This document shows, piece after piece, positions 16,211 through 25,931 of a DNA stretch of 35,673 bases (position 1 is its first letter; the number at the start of each line of letters is the position of its first letter). The notes under the pieces were generated by a model. That model was given only the letters and a program-made list of their open reading frames with translations, ran no database searches and was not told where the DNA came from. The DNA is from Aeromonas piscicola (GTDB taxonomy: Bacteria > Pseudomonadota > Gammaproteobacteria > Enterobacterales > Aeromonadaceae), in NCBI RefSeq assembly GCF_000820005.1, contig NZ_CDBL01000016.1, positions 1 to 35,673 of the forward strand, written 5' to 3'. The position numbers were made by a program, and so were the translations under genes.

Positions 16211-18139
16211 TTATTCGCCGCGATCGAAGAAACTCCCCAGCGTCCCTAGCTCCCGGGTACGGGGAATAGCAGGCAGACTCTTGATAAAGGTGGCGCCGTA
16301 GGGTTTGTTGACCATGCGTGGATCACAGATGACCAGTACGCCGTGATCACTGCGATCACGAATGAGCCGCCCCACCCCCTGCTTGAGCGCGATCACCGCC
16401 TTGGGAAGCTGCAGCTCGGCGAAGGGATCGCCTCCCTTGAGCTTGCAATCATCGACTCGCGCCTTGAGCAGCGGGTCGTCGGGGCTGGCAAACGGTAGCT
16501 TGTCGATGATAACACACGACAACGCGGCCCCCCGCACGTCTATCCCCTCCCAGAAGCTGCTGGTGGCCACCAGCACGGCACGGCCATTCTCCACGAACTC
16601 CTTGAGCAGCCGCTGCTTGTTGTCCTCCCCCTGCAGCAGCACTGTGCGGCCAATCTCCCGGCGCAGCACCTCGGCCACCTGACGCATCACCTGATGGCTG
16701 GTGCAAAGGAAAAAACAGCCCCCCGGCGTCTTGTTGATAAGAGGGATCATCAGCTGGGCCAGCTGCTCGCCACGGCCAAAGGCATTGGGCTCTGGCAGAT
16801 AGCGGGGCACACAGAGCCGCGCCTGCTCGGCGTAATCAAACGGGCTGTCGAGGATAAGCTCGGCGCTGCCCGCCAGCCCCAGTTCGGCCACAAAGTGGTC
16901 GAAGCGCATGTCCACCGTCAAGGTGGCAGAGGTAAAGATCCAGGCCACCTCGGGGCGCAGCACCTCGGCGCCAAAGCGCTCGGCCACCGACAGCGGGGTG
17001 ATATTGAGGGAAAAGTGAAGCCGCGAGCAGTCATACCAGTAGGAGAAACCGGTCTGGTTGATGGTCAACACCTCACCAAGGCGAGTGCGCAGCTCGCAGA
17101 TCCGCTCGAAGGCGTGATCAAGCTGCTCACCGCGTCCCAGCGCGAGTTTCAGCACCTCGTAACAGAGCCCGAGGGCATCATTGAGGCGGGCCAGCGCCTG
17201 GGCCCAGAGCGGCTGGCGCAACATGTCGCGGGTATTGCCACGGCCGCCATCCACCCCGAAGGCGAGGCGCAGATCCTGACTGGCGATGGAGAGCCGGTCC
17301 GCCGCCTTGCCGAGCTGGGCCATATCGTGCGCCTCAGCCCGATAGGCGAGCTGGATATCCTGCGCCAGATCCTGGATGGTGCGGCTGCCCACCGACTTGC
17401 CAAAGTAGTTGGTAGCGATCTCCGCCAACTGGTGCGCCTCGTCGAACACATAAACTTGGGCTTCGGGCACCAGCTCGCCAAATCCCGTGTCTTTCACTGC
17501 CATATCGGCGAAGAAGAGGTGATGATTGATCACCACCACCTGGGCATCCATGGCGCGGCGACGGGCCACCACCAGATGGCAGTCGTCGTAATAGGGACAG
17601 TCGCGGCCGAGGCAGTTGTCGTTGGTACTGGTGACGTGAGCCAGGATCTCGGCGTTTTCCTGCAACCCCGGAATGTCACCCACATCGCCATTGTCGGTGG
17701 CGGTAGACCAGGATTTGACCTTCACCAAATCGTTGAGCACTTCCGGCTTTTGCAGATGGGATTCGCTCAAGAGGCGGTTCATGCGCTCTATGCACAGGTA
17801 GTTGCTGCGCCCCTTGAGCAGGGCCACTGGCGGGGTGTAAGAGAGCGCCCCCGTGATGGTGGGCAGATCGCGATAGAAGAGCTGCTCCTGCAGGTTCTTG
17901 GAGCCTGTGCTGATCACCACCCGCTTGCCGGACTCCAGCGCAGGGACCAGATAGGCGTAGGTCTTGCCGGTACCGGTCCCCGCCTCCACCAGCAGACGGC
18001 CACCACTCTTGATGGCGCTGGAGACGGCCTCGGCCATGGCCAGTTGCGGGGCGCGGGCAACAAAGCCGTCGATATGGCTGGCCAGAGGGCCATCTGGCTT
18101 GAACAGGGTCTGGATGGTCAAAAGGGCGTCCCGCAGCAA
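16211..18139 (-). CDS. yoaA: ATP-dependent DNA helicase YoaA (XPD/DinG-like)
   Basis: An iron-sulfur superfamily 2 helicase; E. coli YoaA works with HolC (chi) in DNA-damage tolerance. Motifs: Walker A EAGTGTGKTYAY (GTGTGKT about 54-60), STGSKNLQEQLF, the four-Cys cluster (YLCIER plus NDNCLGRDCPYYDDC), NHHLFFADM, DEAH box VFDEAHQLAEIA, SATL, SSFWEGIDVRG, and GVGRLIRDRSDHGVLVICDPR. Length matches E. coli. The start is uncertain: the frame opens with TTG at 18139 without a clear ribosome binding site, and a second TTG at 18121 (TIQTLFKPDG) sits after GGGA. No ATG is available before the conserved region. Confidence 0.95.
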   Translation of the reverse strand: MLRDALLTIQTLFKPDGPLASHIDGFVARAPQLAMAEAVSSAIKSGGRLLVEAGTGTGKTYAYLVPALESGKRVVISTGSKNLQEQLFYRDLPTITGALSYTPPVALLKGRSNYLCIERMNRLLSESHLQKPEVLNDLVKVKSWSTATDNGDVGDIPGLQENAEILAHVTSTNDNCLGRDCPYYDDCHLVVARRRAMDAQVVVINHHLFFADMAVKDTGFGELVPEAQVYVFDEAHQLAEIATNYFGKSVGSRTIQDLAQDIQLAYRAEAHDMAQLGKAADRLSIASQDLRLAFGVDGGRGNTRDMLRQPLWAQALARLNDALGLCYEVLKLALGRGEQLDHAFERICELRTRLGEVLTINQTGFSYWYDCSRLHFSLNITPLSVAERFGAEVLRPEVAWIFTSATLTVDMRFDHFVAELGLAGSAELILDSPFDYAEQARLCVPRYLPEPNAFGRGEQLAQLMIPLINKTPGGCFFLCTSHQVMRQVAEVLRREIGRTVLLQGEDNKQRLLKEFVENGRAVLVATSSFWEGIDVRGAALSCVIIDKLPFASPDDPLLKARVDDCKLKGGDPFAELQLPKAVIALKQGVGRLIRDRSDHGVLVICDPRMVNKPYGATFIKSLPAIPRTRELGTLGSFFDRGE

Positions 18140-18188
18140 AAGCAGGCATTATGCCAAAAATGCGGTGAAAGCGGGACTGATAATGCGT

Positions 18189-18434
18189 TCAGACGAAGAG
18201 ATCGATCTGATGATCAGGATCCGGTTTGTGATCGTCCTCTTCAGGCTTGGTCTGATCACGCTTGGCGGGGGTGGTATACGCCTGCTGGCGCTGCTGGGAG
18301 TCACTGTTGTCAGTGCTGGTCTTGCGCAGCTGGTGCTTCTTGCTGATCTGGTTCACTTCCCGCTTGATCTCTTCGCTGCCGGGCGCAGCGGGAGCCCGGG
18401 GCAAAATGGGGAACAACAGGTCCTGGCTGGGCAT
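18189..18434 (-). CDS. Small charged, probably disordered protein (81 aa)
   Basis: The 81-residue product starts MPSQDLLFPILPRAP and is then rich in Lys, Gln, Asp and Ser (for example STDNSDSQQRQQAY and KPEEDDHKPDPDH), ending in QIDLFV. It is predicted disordered by eye apart from EEIKREVNQISKKHQL, which could be a helix. The ATG at 18434 has AGGAG nine bases upstream, supporting translation. It ends 50 bases before yoaA, so it may share its transcript. The C-terminal QIDLF resembles a beta-clamp-binding QLxLF peptide; this is inference. I do not recognise a named family. Confidence 0.7.
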   Translation of the reverse strand: MPSQDLLFPILPRAPAAPGSEEIKREVNQISKKHQLRKTSTDNSDSQQRQQAYTTPAKRDQTKPEEDDHKPDPDHQIDLFV

Positions 18435-18520
18435 GATGGCGACTCCTGCAGGGGTTATTGTCTAGTTATCGACCAGAAAACCGTTTTCTCAACTTTAATC
18501 GATCAAATCACATTTTCGAG

Positions 18521-18548
18521 TTGCATTTTCCGTCAAGGAAGGTAGTTT
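18521..18548 (+). promoter_or_regulatory. Possible his operon promoter
   Basis: TTGCAT (18521-18526) and TAGTTT (18543-18548) are spaced by 16 bases, about 50 bases before the hisL start. The match is moderate; the position upstream of the leader is right. The 163-base gap 18435-18597 separates divergent genes. Confidence 0.4.
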
Positions 18549-18597
18549 AAATCGGGCGTCAACTACGACATCTTATTTGTAAAGGATTAGTTACATC

Positions 18598-18648
18598 ATG
18601 AAGTTCACCCTGCTGAAGACTCATCACCACCATCATCATCCCGACTAG
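18598..18648 (+). CDS. hisL: his operon leader peptide
   Basis: Sixteen codons encode MKFTLLKTHHHHHHPD, with six consecutive His codons then Pro-Asp, as in the E. coli leader that ends in seven His and PD. Ribosome stalling at the His codons when His-tRNA is scarce decides the downstream RNA fold. AAAGGA lies upstream. The run of His is a natural leader, not a purification tag. Confidence 0.96.
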   Translation: MKFTLLKTHHHHHHPD

Positions 18649-18668
18649 TCTTTCAGGAGGTTGACTGC

Positions 18669-18749
18669 TGGAAGACACTTAACTGGTGACTTCCAAAAGG
18701 ACCGCAAGATTCATAAACCCTCGGAAGCACATACTTCCGAGGGTTTTTT
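18669..18749 (+). terminator. his attenuator
   Basis: A terminator stem CCCTCGGAAG (18718-18727) with CTTCCGAGGG (18734-18743) is followed by six T residues. An upstream pair TGGAAG (18669-18674) and CTTCCA (18690-18695) can form its own stem, or its CTTCC can pair with GGAAG of the terminator's left arm. That is the standard switch: stalling on the hisL codons favours the antiterminator. Confidence 0.92.
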
Positions 18750-18777
18750 CGTTTTTGACTAGAAGGAAATCGAGCAA

Positions 18778-19674
18778 ATGGAAACACAACGTCTGCGTAT
18801 CGCCATGCAAAAGTCCGGTCGTCTGAGCCAGGACTCCCAAGCCCTGTTCAAGAGCTGCGGCCTCAAGATAAACCTGCGCGAGCAGCGTCTCATCGCCCAT
18901 GTCGAGAACATGCCCATAGATATCCTGCGGGTGCGTGATGACGACATTCCCGGTCTGGTGATGGAAGGGGTGGTCGACCTTGGCATCATAGGTGAGAACG
19001 TGCTGGAAGAGGCACAGCTTATTCGCGCTTCCCAAGGATTGCCTGCACAGGTCAAAACCCTCAAGCAGCTCGATTTCGGCGGCTGCCGTCTCTCGCTGGC
19101 GGTGCCGGAAGATGTGACCTACACAGGGCCAGAGAGCCTTGCCGGCAAACGCATTGCCACCTCTTACCCGGGTCTGCTCAAACGCTTCTTCGATGAGAAG
19201 GGGCTCAATTTCAAGAGCGTGATGCTGGGCGGCTCGGTGGAAGTGGCTCCCCGTGCGGGCCTGGCCGATGCCATCTGCGATCTGGTCTCCACCGGCGCGA
19301 CCCTGGAGGCCAACGGCCTGAAAGAGGTGGAGGTGATCTACCGCTCCAAAGCGGTGCTGATACAGGCTCCCAACCCCTTGAATGAGGCCAAGCAGAAGCT
19401 GATCGACAAACTGCTGCCCCGCATTCAGGGGATGCAGCAAGCGCGCGAGAGCAAGTACATCATGCTGCACGCCCCCAAAGACAAGCTCGATGCCATCACC
19501 GATCTGCTGCCGGGTGCCGAGCGCCCCACCATCATGCAGCTGGCCGGTGACACCAATCAGGTGGCGCTGCACGTCGTCTCCAGCGAGACCCTGTTCTGGG
19601 AAACCATGGAGCAGCTCAAGGCCCTCGGCGCTAGCTCCATTCTGGTGCTGCCCATCGAAAAAATGATGGAATAA
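18778..19674 (+). CDS. hisG: ATP phosphoribosyltransferase (long form)
   Basis: Catalyses the first, feedback-regulated step, joining ATP and PRPP. At 298 residues it is the long form with its own C-terminal regulatory domain, so no HisZ is needed. Landmarks: [13 protein letters not shown] at the start, [54 protein letters not shown] (PRPP loop), and a C-terminal ACT-like region ending VLPIEKMME. It is the first structural gene, 28 bases after the attenuator. Confidence 0.97.
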   Translation: METQRLRIAMQKSGRLSQDSQALFKSCGLKINLREQRLIAHVENMPIDILRVRDDDIPGLVMEGVVDLGIIGENVLEEAQLIRASQGLPAQVKTLKQLDFGGCRLSLAVPEDVTYTGPESLAGKRIATSYPGLLKRFFDEKGLNFKSVMLGGSVEVAPRAGLADAICDLVSTGATLEANGLKEVEVIYRSKAVLIQAPNPLNEAKQKLIDKLLPRIQGMQQARESKYIMLHAPKDKLDAITDLLPGAERPTIMQLAGDTNQVALHVVSSETLFWETMEQLKALGASSILVLPIEKMME

Positions 19675-19686
19675 GGAAGGGACATC

Positions 19687-20997
19687 ATGCAGACCCTGAT
19701 CTGGAAGACCCTCTCCTCCGCCCAGCAAACCGACGTGCTGACCCGGCCCGCCCTCAATGACGAGGCCGATATCGGCGCCGTGGTCAAAGAGATCATCGCC
19801 GCGGTGCGCAGCCGTGGCGACGAGGCCCTGCGCGAGCTGAGTCTGCGCTTCGAGCGCGCTCCCCGTCAGCAGTTGCGCGTCAGCGAGGCCGAAATCGAGG
19901 CCGCCTGCGCGCGGCTGGACGATGACATCAAGAGTGCCATCGAAGCGGCAATTACCAATATTCGCACCTTCCACGCCGCCCAGGTGCAGCCGGTGGTGCG
20001 GGTCGAGACCCAGCCTGGCGTGGTGTGCGAGCTGCGCACCCAGCCCATCAGCCGGGTCGGCCTCTATGTGCCGGGGGGCAGCGCGCCGCTCCCCTCCACC
20101 GTGATGATGCTGGCCATTCCGGCCGCCATCGCCGGTTGCCGTGAAGTGGTGCTCTGCACCCCGTCACCCGCCAGCGACGAGATCCTGTTTGCCGCCCGCG
20201 CCTGCGGGGTCGAGAAGGTGTTCGCCATCGGCGGCGCGCAGGCCATCGCCGCCATGGCTTACGGCACCGAGAGCATTCCCAAGGTCGACAAGATCTTCGG
20301 CCCGGGCAACGCCTTTGTTACCGAAGCAAAGGGGCAGGTCTCGCGCGATTGGCGCGGCGCTGCCATCGACATGCCAGCTGGCCCCTCCGAGGTGCTGGTG
20401 ATTGCCGACGAGAGCGCCAACCCCGCCTTCGTGGCGGCGGATCTGCTCTCCCAGGCCGAACACGGCCCCGACAGTCAGGTGGTGCTGGTCACCACCTCGC
20501 CCCTGCTGGCTGATGCCATCGCAGGGGAGATCAAGCGCCAGCTGGCCAAGCTGAGCCGCCGCGAGATCGCAGCCAAGGCGCTGGGTGCAAGCCTGGTGAT
20601 CCTCTGTGACGATCTGGCCGAGGCGTGTGCCATCTCCAACGCCTACGCGCCGGAGCACCTGATTGTGCAGACCCAAGCCCCCCGCGATCTGCTGGATAAA
20701 CTCGAGAACGCCGGTTCCATCTTCCTCGGGGCATGGACGCCCGAGTCGGTCGGCGATTACGCCAGCGGCACCAACCACACCCTGCCCACCTATGGCTATG
20801 CCCGCACCTGCTCCAGCCTGGGGCTGGCCGATTACCAGCGCCGCTACACGGTGCAGGAGCTGAGCGCCGAGGGCATTCAGGGCCTTGGCCCCATAGTCCA
20901 GCGCATCGCACAAGCCGAGGGGCTCGATGGCCACAAGAATGCCGTCACCCTCAGGTTGAACGCCCTTTCCAACCAGCAGCAGAAGGATTTGTCATGA
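19687..20997 (+). CDS. hisD: Histidinol dehydrogenase
   Basis: A zinc enzyme for the last two steps, L-histidinol to L-histidine, using two NAD+. Landmarks: [62 protein letters not shown] (zinc and active-site region) and [12 protein letters not shown] (catalytic Glu-His). Length 436 is typical. It starts 12 bases after hisG with AAGGGA, and its TGA overlaps the hisC ATG by four bases. Confidence 0.97.
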   Translation: MQTLIWKTLSSAQQTDVLTRPALNDEADIGAVVKEIIAAVRSRGDEALRELSLRFERAPRQQLRVSEAEIEAACARLDDDIKSAIEAAITNIRTFHAAQVQPVVRVETQPGVVCELRTQPISRVGLYVPGGSAPLPSTVMMLAIPAAIAGCREVVLCTPSPASDEILFAARACGVEKVFAIGGAQAIAAMAYGTESIPKVDKIFGPGNAFVTEAKGQVSRDWRGAAIDMPAGPSEVLVIADESANPAFVAADLLSQAEHGPDSQVVLVTTSPLLADAIAGEIKRQLAKLSRREIAAKALGASLVILCDDLAEACAISNAYAPEHLIVQTQAPRDLLDKLENAGSIFLGAWTPESVGDYASGTNHTLPTYGYARTCSSLGLADYQRRYTVQELSAEGIQGLGPIVQRIAQAEGLDGHKNAVTLRLNALSNQQQKDLS

Positions 20998-22094
20998 GCA
21001 TTGCCAATCTGGCGCGCCGCGTGGTGCGGGCCCTCACCCCTTATCAATCCGCCCGCCGCATCGGCGGCAAGGGCCACGTCTGGCTCAACGCCAACGAGGC
21101 GCCGCAGGCCTATCCCTTTACCATCGAAGGCAGTCGCCTCAACCGCTACCCCGAGTGCCAACCGGCCGAGGTGGTGAGCGGCTATGCCGCCTACGCCGGG
21201 GTCAACCCCGATCAGGTGCTTGTCAGTCGCGGGGCCGACGAGGCCATCGAGCTGCTTATTCGCACCTTCTGCGAAGCGGGTGAAGATCAGATCCTGATCT
21301 GCCCCCCCACCTACGGCATGTACGCCATTAGCGCCGAGACCTGTGGCGTGGGTATCGTCGAGCAGCCGCTCACCGCCAGCCGCCAGCCGGACTGGCCCGC
21401 CATCGCCGATCGCCTCGGCGACGTGAAACTGGTGTTTCTCTGCTCCCCCAACAACCCCACCGGGGATCTGGTGGGTCGCGATGGCCTGATCGCCCTGCTG
21501 GAGAAAGCCCGGGATCGCGCCATCGTGGTGGTTGACGAGGCCTATATCGAGTTCTGCCCAGAAGCGAGCGTGGTGGACCTGCTGGCCCGCTTCCCCAATC
21601 TGGTGGTGACCCGCACCCTCTCCAAGGCTTTTGCGCTGGCGGGGATCCGCTGCGGCTTTACCTTAGGCCATCCCGAGGTGATCGCCATGCTGGCCAAGGT
21701 GATCGCCCCCTATCCCATCCCCGAGCCCATCGCCCAGATCGCGGCGCAGGCCCTCTCCCCCATCGGACTGGAGCTGATGCAGGAGCGGGTCACCGAGCTC
21801 AACAAGCAGAAGGCGATGATCAAGGCCGAGCTGGCCAGCCTGGCCTGCGTGCGGGAGCTTTTCGAGGACAAGGGCAACTTCATACTGGTGCGCTTCGTTG
21901 ACGGCGCCAGCGTGTTTGCCGCCATGAAGGCCGCCGGCATCATATTGCGGGATTTCTCCACCAAGCCAGGGCTGGACAACAGCATTCGCATCACCATCGG
22001 CTATCAGGGAGAAATGGACGCCGTTATCAAGGTATTGCGAGACGTCTCAGCCAACCGGATGCCACTCAATAACCCGTCTGCCGCCAGTGTATAA
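20994..22094 (+). CDS. hisC: Histidinol-phosphate aminotransferase
   Basis: A PLP-dependent class I/II aminotransferase converting imidazole acetol phosphate to histidinol phosphate. I set the start at [14 protein letters not shown] (20994), where ATGA overlaps the hisD stop; the frame is open upstream but only over hisD. Landmarks: [50 protein letters not shown], and the PLP lysine in [16 protein letters not shown]. 366 residues. Confidence 0.96.
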   Translation: MSIANLARRVVRALTPYQSARRIGGKGHVWLNANEAPQAYPFTIEGSRLNRYPECQPAEVVSGYAAYAGVNPDQVLVSRGADEAIELLIRTFCEAGEDQILICPPTYGMYAISAETCGVGIVEQPLTASRQPDWPAIADRLGDVKLVFLCSPNNPTGDLVGRDGLIALLEKARDRAIVVVDEAYIEFCPEASVVDLLARFPNLVVTRTLSKAFALAGIRCGFTLGHPEVIAMLAKVIAPYPIPEPIAQIAAQALSPIGLELMQERVTELNKQKAMIKAELASLACVRELFEDKGNFILVRFVDGASVFAAMKAAGIILRDFSTKPGLDNSIRITIGYQGEMDAVIKVLRDVSANRMPLNNPSAASV

Positions 22095-22105
22095 GGATGT
22101 CATTG

Positions 22106-23215
22106 ATGAAGACCCCGTTTTTGTTTATCGACCGCGACGGCACCCTGATTGAAGAGCCGGTGACCGACAAGCAGGTCGACAGCCTCGCCAAGCTGCGCTT
22201 CGAACCCATGGTCATTCCGGTACTGCGCGAGTTGCAGGCCGCAGGCTATGTGCTGGTGATGGTGACCAATCAGGATGGGCTGGGCACCGCCAGCCTGCCG
22301 CTAGAGAACTTCCAGCCGCCACACGACCTGATGATGCACCTGTTTGAATCGCAAGGGGTGAAGTGGGAGCAGGTGCTGATCTGCCCGCACTTCCCCACCG
22401 ACGGTTGCAGCTGCCGCAAGCCCCACCTTGGGCTGGTGAAGGCGTACCTCGCCTCGGGTCGCATCGACTTCGCCAACTCCTTCGTGATTGGCGATCGCCA
22501 GACCGATCTGCAACTTGCCGAGAACATGGGCATTGGCGGTATTCGCTACCACCCGCAGGATCACGACTGGCTTGCCATCCGTGATCAGCTGCTCTCCAAA
22601 GGACGAGTTGCCGAAGTGGAACGCTACACCAAAGAGACCCGCATTCAGGTAGCTGTGGATCTCGACAACAGCGGCGGCAACCAGATCGCCACCGGCATCG
22701 GTTTCTTTGATCACATGCTGGATCAGATCGCCACCCACGCCGGTTTCCGGCTCAAGTTGAGCGTCAGCGGTGATCTGCATATCGACGATCACCACACGGT
22801 GGAAGACGTCGGGCTGGCTCTCGGTCAGGCGCTGCGCCAGGCCCTTGGCAACAAGCGCGGTATCGGCCGCTTCGGCTTTGTGCTGGCGATGGACGAGGTG
22901 CAGGCGGTGATCGATGCGCGCCCGCTGACCGAGCAGGAGGTGAGCACCGCGCTGGATCTGAGCGGCCGCCCCTACTTCGTGTTCGACTGCCCGAGCGGCT
23001 TTGGCCGTGACAACGTGGGCGAGATGGCCACCGAGATGGTGCCCCACTTCTTCCGCTCGCTGTCGGATGCCATGGCCATCACCTTGCAGATGAAGGTGGG
23101 CAGCGGCAACACCCACCATCAGGTGGAGGCGCTGTTCAAAGGCTTTGGCCGCGCCCTGCGTCAAGCCATTCGGGTGGAAGGGAGCGAGCTTCCCTCCAGC
23201 AAGGGAGTGCTGTGA
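22106..23215 (+). CDS. hisB: Bifunctional imidazoleglycerol-phosphate dehydratase/histidinol-phosphatase
   Basis: A two-domain enzyme, as in E. coli. Residues 1-165 are the HAD-type histidinol phosphatase (FIDRDGTL with D9 and D11, VTNQDG, and the zinc-binding [14 protein letters not shown]). The rest is the manganese-dependent IGP dehydratase ([48 protein letters not shown]). I chose the ATG at 22106 because AAGGA lies at the right distance; the ATG at 22097 would overlap that site. Its TGA overlaps the start of the 28-codon ORF. Confidence 0.96.
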   Translation: MKTPFLFIDRDGTLIEEPVTDKQVDSLAKLRFEPMVIPVLRELQAAGYVLVMVTNQDGLGTASLPLENFQPPHDLMMHLFESQGVKWEQVLICPHFPTDGCSCRKPHLGLVKAYLASGRIDFANSFVIGDRQTDLQLAENMGIGGIRYHPQDHDWLAIRDQLLSKGRVAEVERYTKETRIQVAVDLDNSGGNQIATGIGFFDHMLDQIATHAGFRLKLSVSGDLHIDDHHTVEDVGLALGQALRQALGNKRGIGRFGFVLAMDEVQAVIDARPLTEQEVSTALDLSGRPYFVFDCPSGFGRDNVGEMATEMVPHFFRSLSDAMAITLQMKVGSGNTHHQVEALFKGFGRALRQAIRVEGSELPSSKGVL

Positions 23216-23301
23216 TGGATGCGGGCAAGCAGACACCGACCATCATCGACACCGCATTGATAGTGCGGATTTCGCCAATCGACATGGGTAAGGCACGATG
23301 A
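23215..23301 (+). CDS. 28-codon ORF coupled between hisB and hisH
   Basis: The ATG at 23215 overlaps the hisB stop (TGATG) and the stop at 23299-23301 overlaps the hisH ATG (ATGA). It encodes [28 protein letters not shown]. Most spacers between his genes here are short or overlapping, so this 82-base gap is unusual. It is filled exactly by an open frame. It may be a real micropeptide, or a translational relay that carries ribosomes from hisB to hisH. No ribosome binding site of its own is clear, and no family is recognised. Confidence 0.4.
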   Translation: MDAGKQTPTIIDTALIVRISPIDMGKAR

Positions 23302-23921
23302 ACAATCAAAAGCTGGTCATCATCGACACTGGCTGCGCTAACCTGGCCTCGGTCAGAATGGCGTTCGAGCGTCTCGGCGTGCAGCCACTGGTCTCAAGCC
23401 AGGCGGCCGATATCGAGCAGGCCAACAAGCTGATCCTGCCCGGTGTAGGCACAGCCGTGGCCGCCATGAACAACCTCAACGAACGGGGGTTGGTGCCGCT
23501 TATTCGCGCCGCCAAACAGCCGCTGCTGGGCTTTTGCCTCGGCATGCAGATGCTGGCGGAGGCCTCCGAAGAGAGCATGGGCACGGAGGGGTCGTCAGAG
23601 CGGCTTATCGACTGCCTTGGCATAGTACCGGGCAAGATCCGGCTGATGGAGGTCGGCACGCTGCGCCTGCCCCATATGGGCTGGAACCAGATAGAGCATG
23701 ATGAAACGCACCCGTTGCTCAAGGGGATCCCGAGCGGCAGCTACTTCTATTTCGTCCACTCCTACGCGCTGGAGGTGACAAATGCGACGCTCGCCACCTG
23801 TGACTACGGCACGCCCTTTACCGCCATCGTCGGTCGGGACAACTTCTTCGGCGCCCAATTCCACCCGGAGCGCTCAGGCGCAGCCGGTGCCCGTTTGCTG
23901 CAAAATTTTCTGGAGCTTTGA
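23298..23921 (+). CDS. hisH: Imidazole glycerol phosphate synthase glutaminase subunit
   Basis: A class I glutamine amidotransferase that feeds ammonia to HisF. The nucleophile is Cys80 in LLGFCLGMQML; the His and Glu of the triad are in GAQFHPERSG. IIDTGCANLASVRMAFERLG and LPGVGT mark the N-terminal fold. 207 residues. It starts with ATGA overlapping the 28-codon ORF and stops (TGA) directly before the hisA ATG. Its partner hisF is 8 kb away, beyond the inserted signalling genes. Confidence 0.97.
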   Translation: MNNQKLVIIDTGCANLASVRMAFERLGVQPLVSSQAADIEQANKLILPGVGTAVAAMNNLNERGLVPLIRAAKQPLLGFCLGMQMLAEASEESMGTEGSSERLIDCLGIVPGKIRLMEVGTLRLPHMGWNQIEHDETHPLLKGIPSGSYFYFVHSYALEVTNATLATCDYGTPFTAIVGRDNFFGAQFHPERSGAAGARLLQNFLEL

Positions 23922-24668
<747 letters not shown>

Positions 24669-24698
24669 CGGCTTGAGCACCCGCCGTGACATGAGAGC

Positions 24699-24743
24699 CT
24701 GCCTGGCCAGAGGAGCCGGGCAGAGATCTCTCGATCCAGAGAT
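24699..24743. repeat. Two tandem hairpins after hisA
   Basis: CTGCCTGGC (24699-24707) pairs with GCCGGGCAG (24715-24723, one G-T wobble). Right after it ATCTCT (24726-24731) pairs with AGAGAT (24738-24743). There is no T tract, so a rho-independent terminator is doubtful; RNA stabilisation or processing at the hisA 3' end is possible. A TATACT at 24784-24789 downstream could be a -10 box for the signalling genes, but its -35 is poor. Confidence 0.4.
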
Positions 24744-24821
24744 AAGTCGGGGTAAGTCCTTATTGCCTGGTAACAATTGACTCTATACTCGAACTCATCG
24801 AGACAAGGTCACGGAGGACTT

Positions 24822-25931
24822 ATGTTCACATCTCACGCCGCCACCATACTGATCGTTGATGACTCGCCCGAAAATCTGATGGTGCTGACAGACTTGCTCT
24901 CTCCCACCTATCGTGTGCTGGCCGCCCAGAGCGGGGAGAAGTGCCTGCGGATCGCCACTGGCAAGACGGCGCCGGATCTCATCCTGCTGGATGTGATGAT
25001 GCCGGGCATGGATGGCTATGAGGTGCTCAAACAGTTGCGTATCGCCCCCGAGACCACCCGTATTCCCGTGGTGCTGCTAACCGCCCTCGCCGATCCCCAG
25101 AGTGAAGAGTATGGATTGTCGCTCGGGGCGGCCGATTACATCACCAAGCCAATCAAACCGGCCATCGTTCAGGCCCGGGTGCGCACCCAGCTGGAAGCCA
25201 AGCAGGCCCGTGATGGCTTGCAGACCCAGAACACGGCGCTGGAGGCCGAGGTGGCCCGCCGCATGACGGAGAACGACCTGATCCAGCAAGTCTCCATCCG
25301 TGCTCTTGCTCACCTGGCGGAGATCCGCGACCCCGAAACCGGCAACCACATCTTGCGCACTCAAGGCTATGTGCGGCAACTGGCCAGCGCCCTCGCCACG
25401 CATCCCCGCTTTGCCGAGACCCTGACCCCTCGTTACATCGACCTGCTGAGCCGCTCGGCCCCCCTGCATGACATCGGCAAGGTGGGCATTCCCGATCACA
25501 TACTGCTCAAACCGGCCAAGTTGACGGTGGAAGAGTGGGCAACCATGCGCACCCATGCCAAGCTCGGCAGCGATGCCATCGAGCAAGCGGAACAAGACAT
25601 AGAACAACCCTTGGCATTCCTCACCCTGGCCAAGGAGATCGCCCACTGGCACCACGAGAAGTGGGACGGCAGCGGTTACCCTGACGGTTTGCGCGGCGAT
25701 GATATTCCCCTGTCGGCTCGGCTGATGGCACTGGCCGATGTGTTTGACGCCCTCATCAGCGTAAGGGTTTACAAGGCCGCCATGCCCTATGACGAGGCGA
25801 GAACCCTGATCCTCACTGGCAGCAGCCAGCATTTTGATCCGGATGTAGTGGCGGCATTTGACAGCCATTTCGAACAGTTCATCGCCATTGCCGAACGCTA
25901 CAAGGATGACAATGAGGCACAGCATGGCTGA
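24822..25931 (+). CDS. Response regulator with HD-GYP domain (369 aa)
   Basis: A REC domain (about residues 8-125; acidic pocket D13/D14, phospho-acceptor D57 in LILLDVMMPGMDGYE, K109) is joined by a helical linker to an HD-GYP domain (about 150-360). The HD pair is H216-D217 in SAPLHDIGKVGIPD, and the signature is HHEKWDGSGYPDGLRGDDIP (GYP 285-287). All key residues appear intact, so an active cyclic-di-GMP phosphodiesterase is expected. The ATG at 24822 has GGAGG four bases upstream and beats the TTG at 24777. Its stop overlaps the next start by eight bases. It lies in the his operon between hisA and hisF. Likely partner: the hybrid kinase encoded at 28080. Confidence 0.95.
   Translation: MFTSHAATILIVDDSPENLMVLTDLLSPTYRVLAAQSGEKCLRIATGKTAPDLILLDVMMPGMDGYEVLKQLRIAPETTRIPVVLLTALADPQSEEYGLSLGAADYITKPIKPAIVQARVRTQLEAKQARDGLQTQNTALEAEVARRMTENDLIQQVSIRALAHLAEIRDPETGNHILRTQGYVRQLASALATHPRFAETLTPRYIDLLSRSAPLHDIGKVGIPDHILLKPAKLTVEEWATMRTHAKLGSDAIEQAEQDIEQPLAFLTLAKEIAHWHHEKWDGSGYPDGLRGDDIPLSARLMALADVFDALISVRVYKAAMPYDEARTLILTGSSQHFDPDVVAAFDSHFEQFIAIAERYKDDNEAQHG

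Noticed and set aside
16694..18346. A 550-codon plus-strand frame opposite yoaA
   Set aside because: It has no recognisable motifs and biased low-complexity composition. The minus strand has a full XPD-like helicase.
18622..18639. Six consecutive His codons, as in an engineered His tag
   Set aside because: The run ends in Pro-Asp and is followed by a switchable hairpin pair and hisG, which is the natural his leader.
24777..24821. An earlier TTG start for the HD-GYP regulator
   Set aside because: The added residues match nothing, overlap a possible -10 box, and the ATG at 24822 has a strong GGAGG site.
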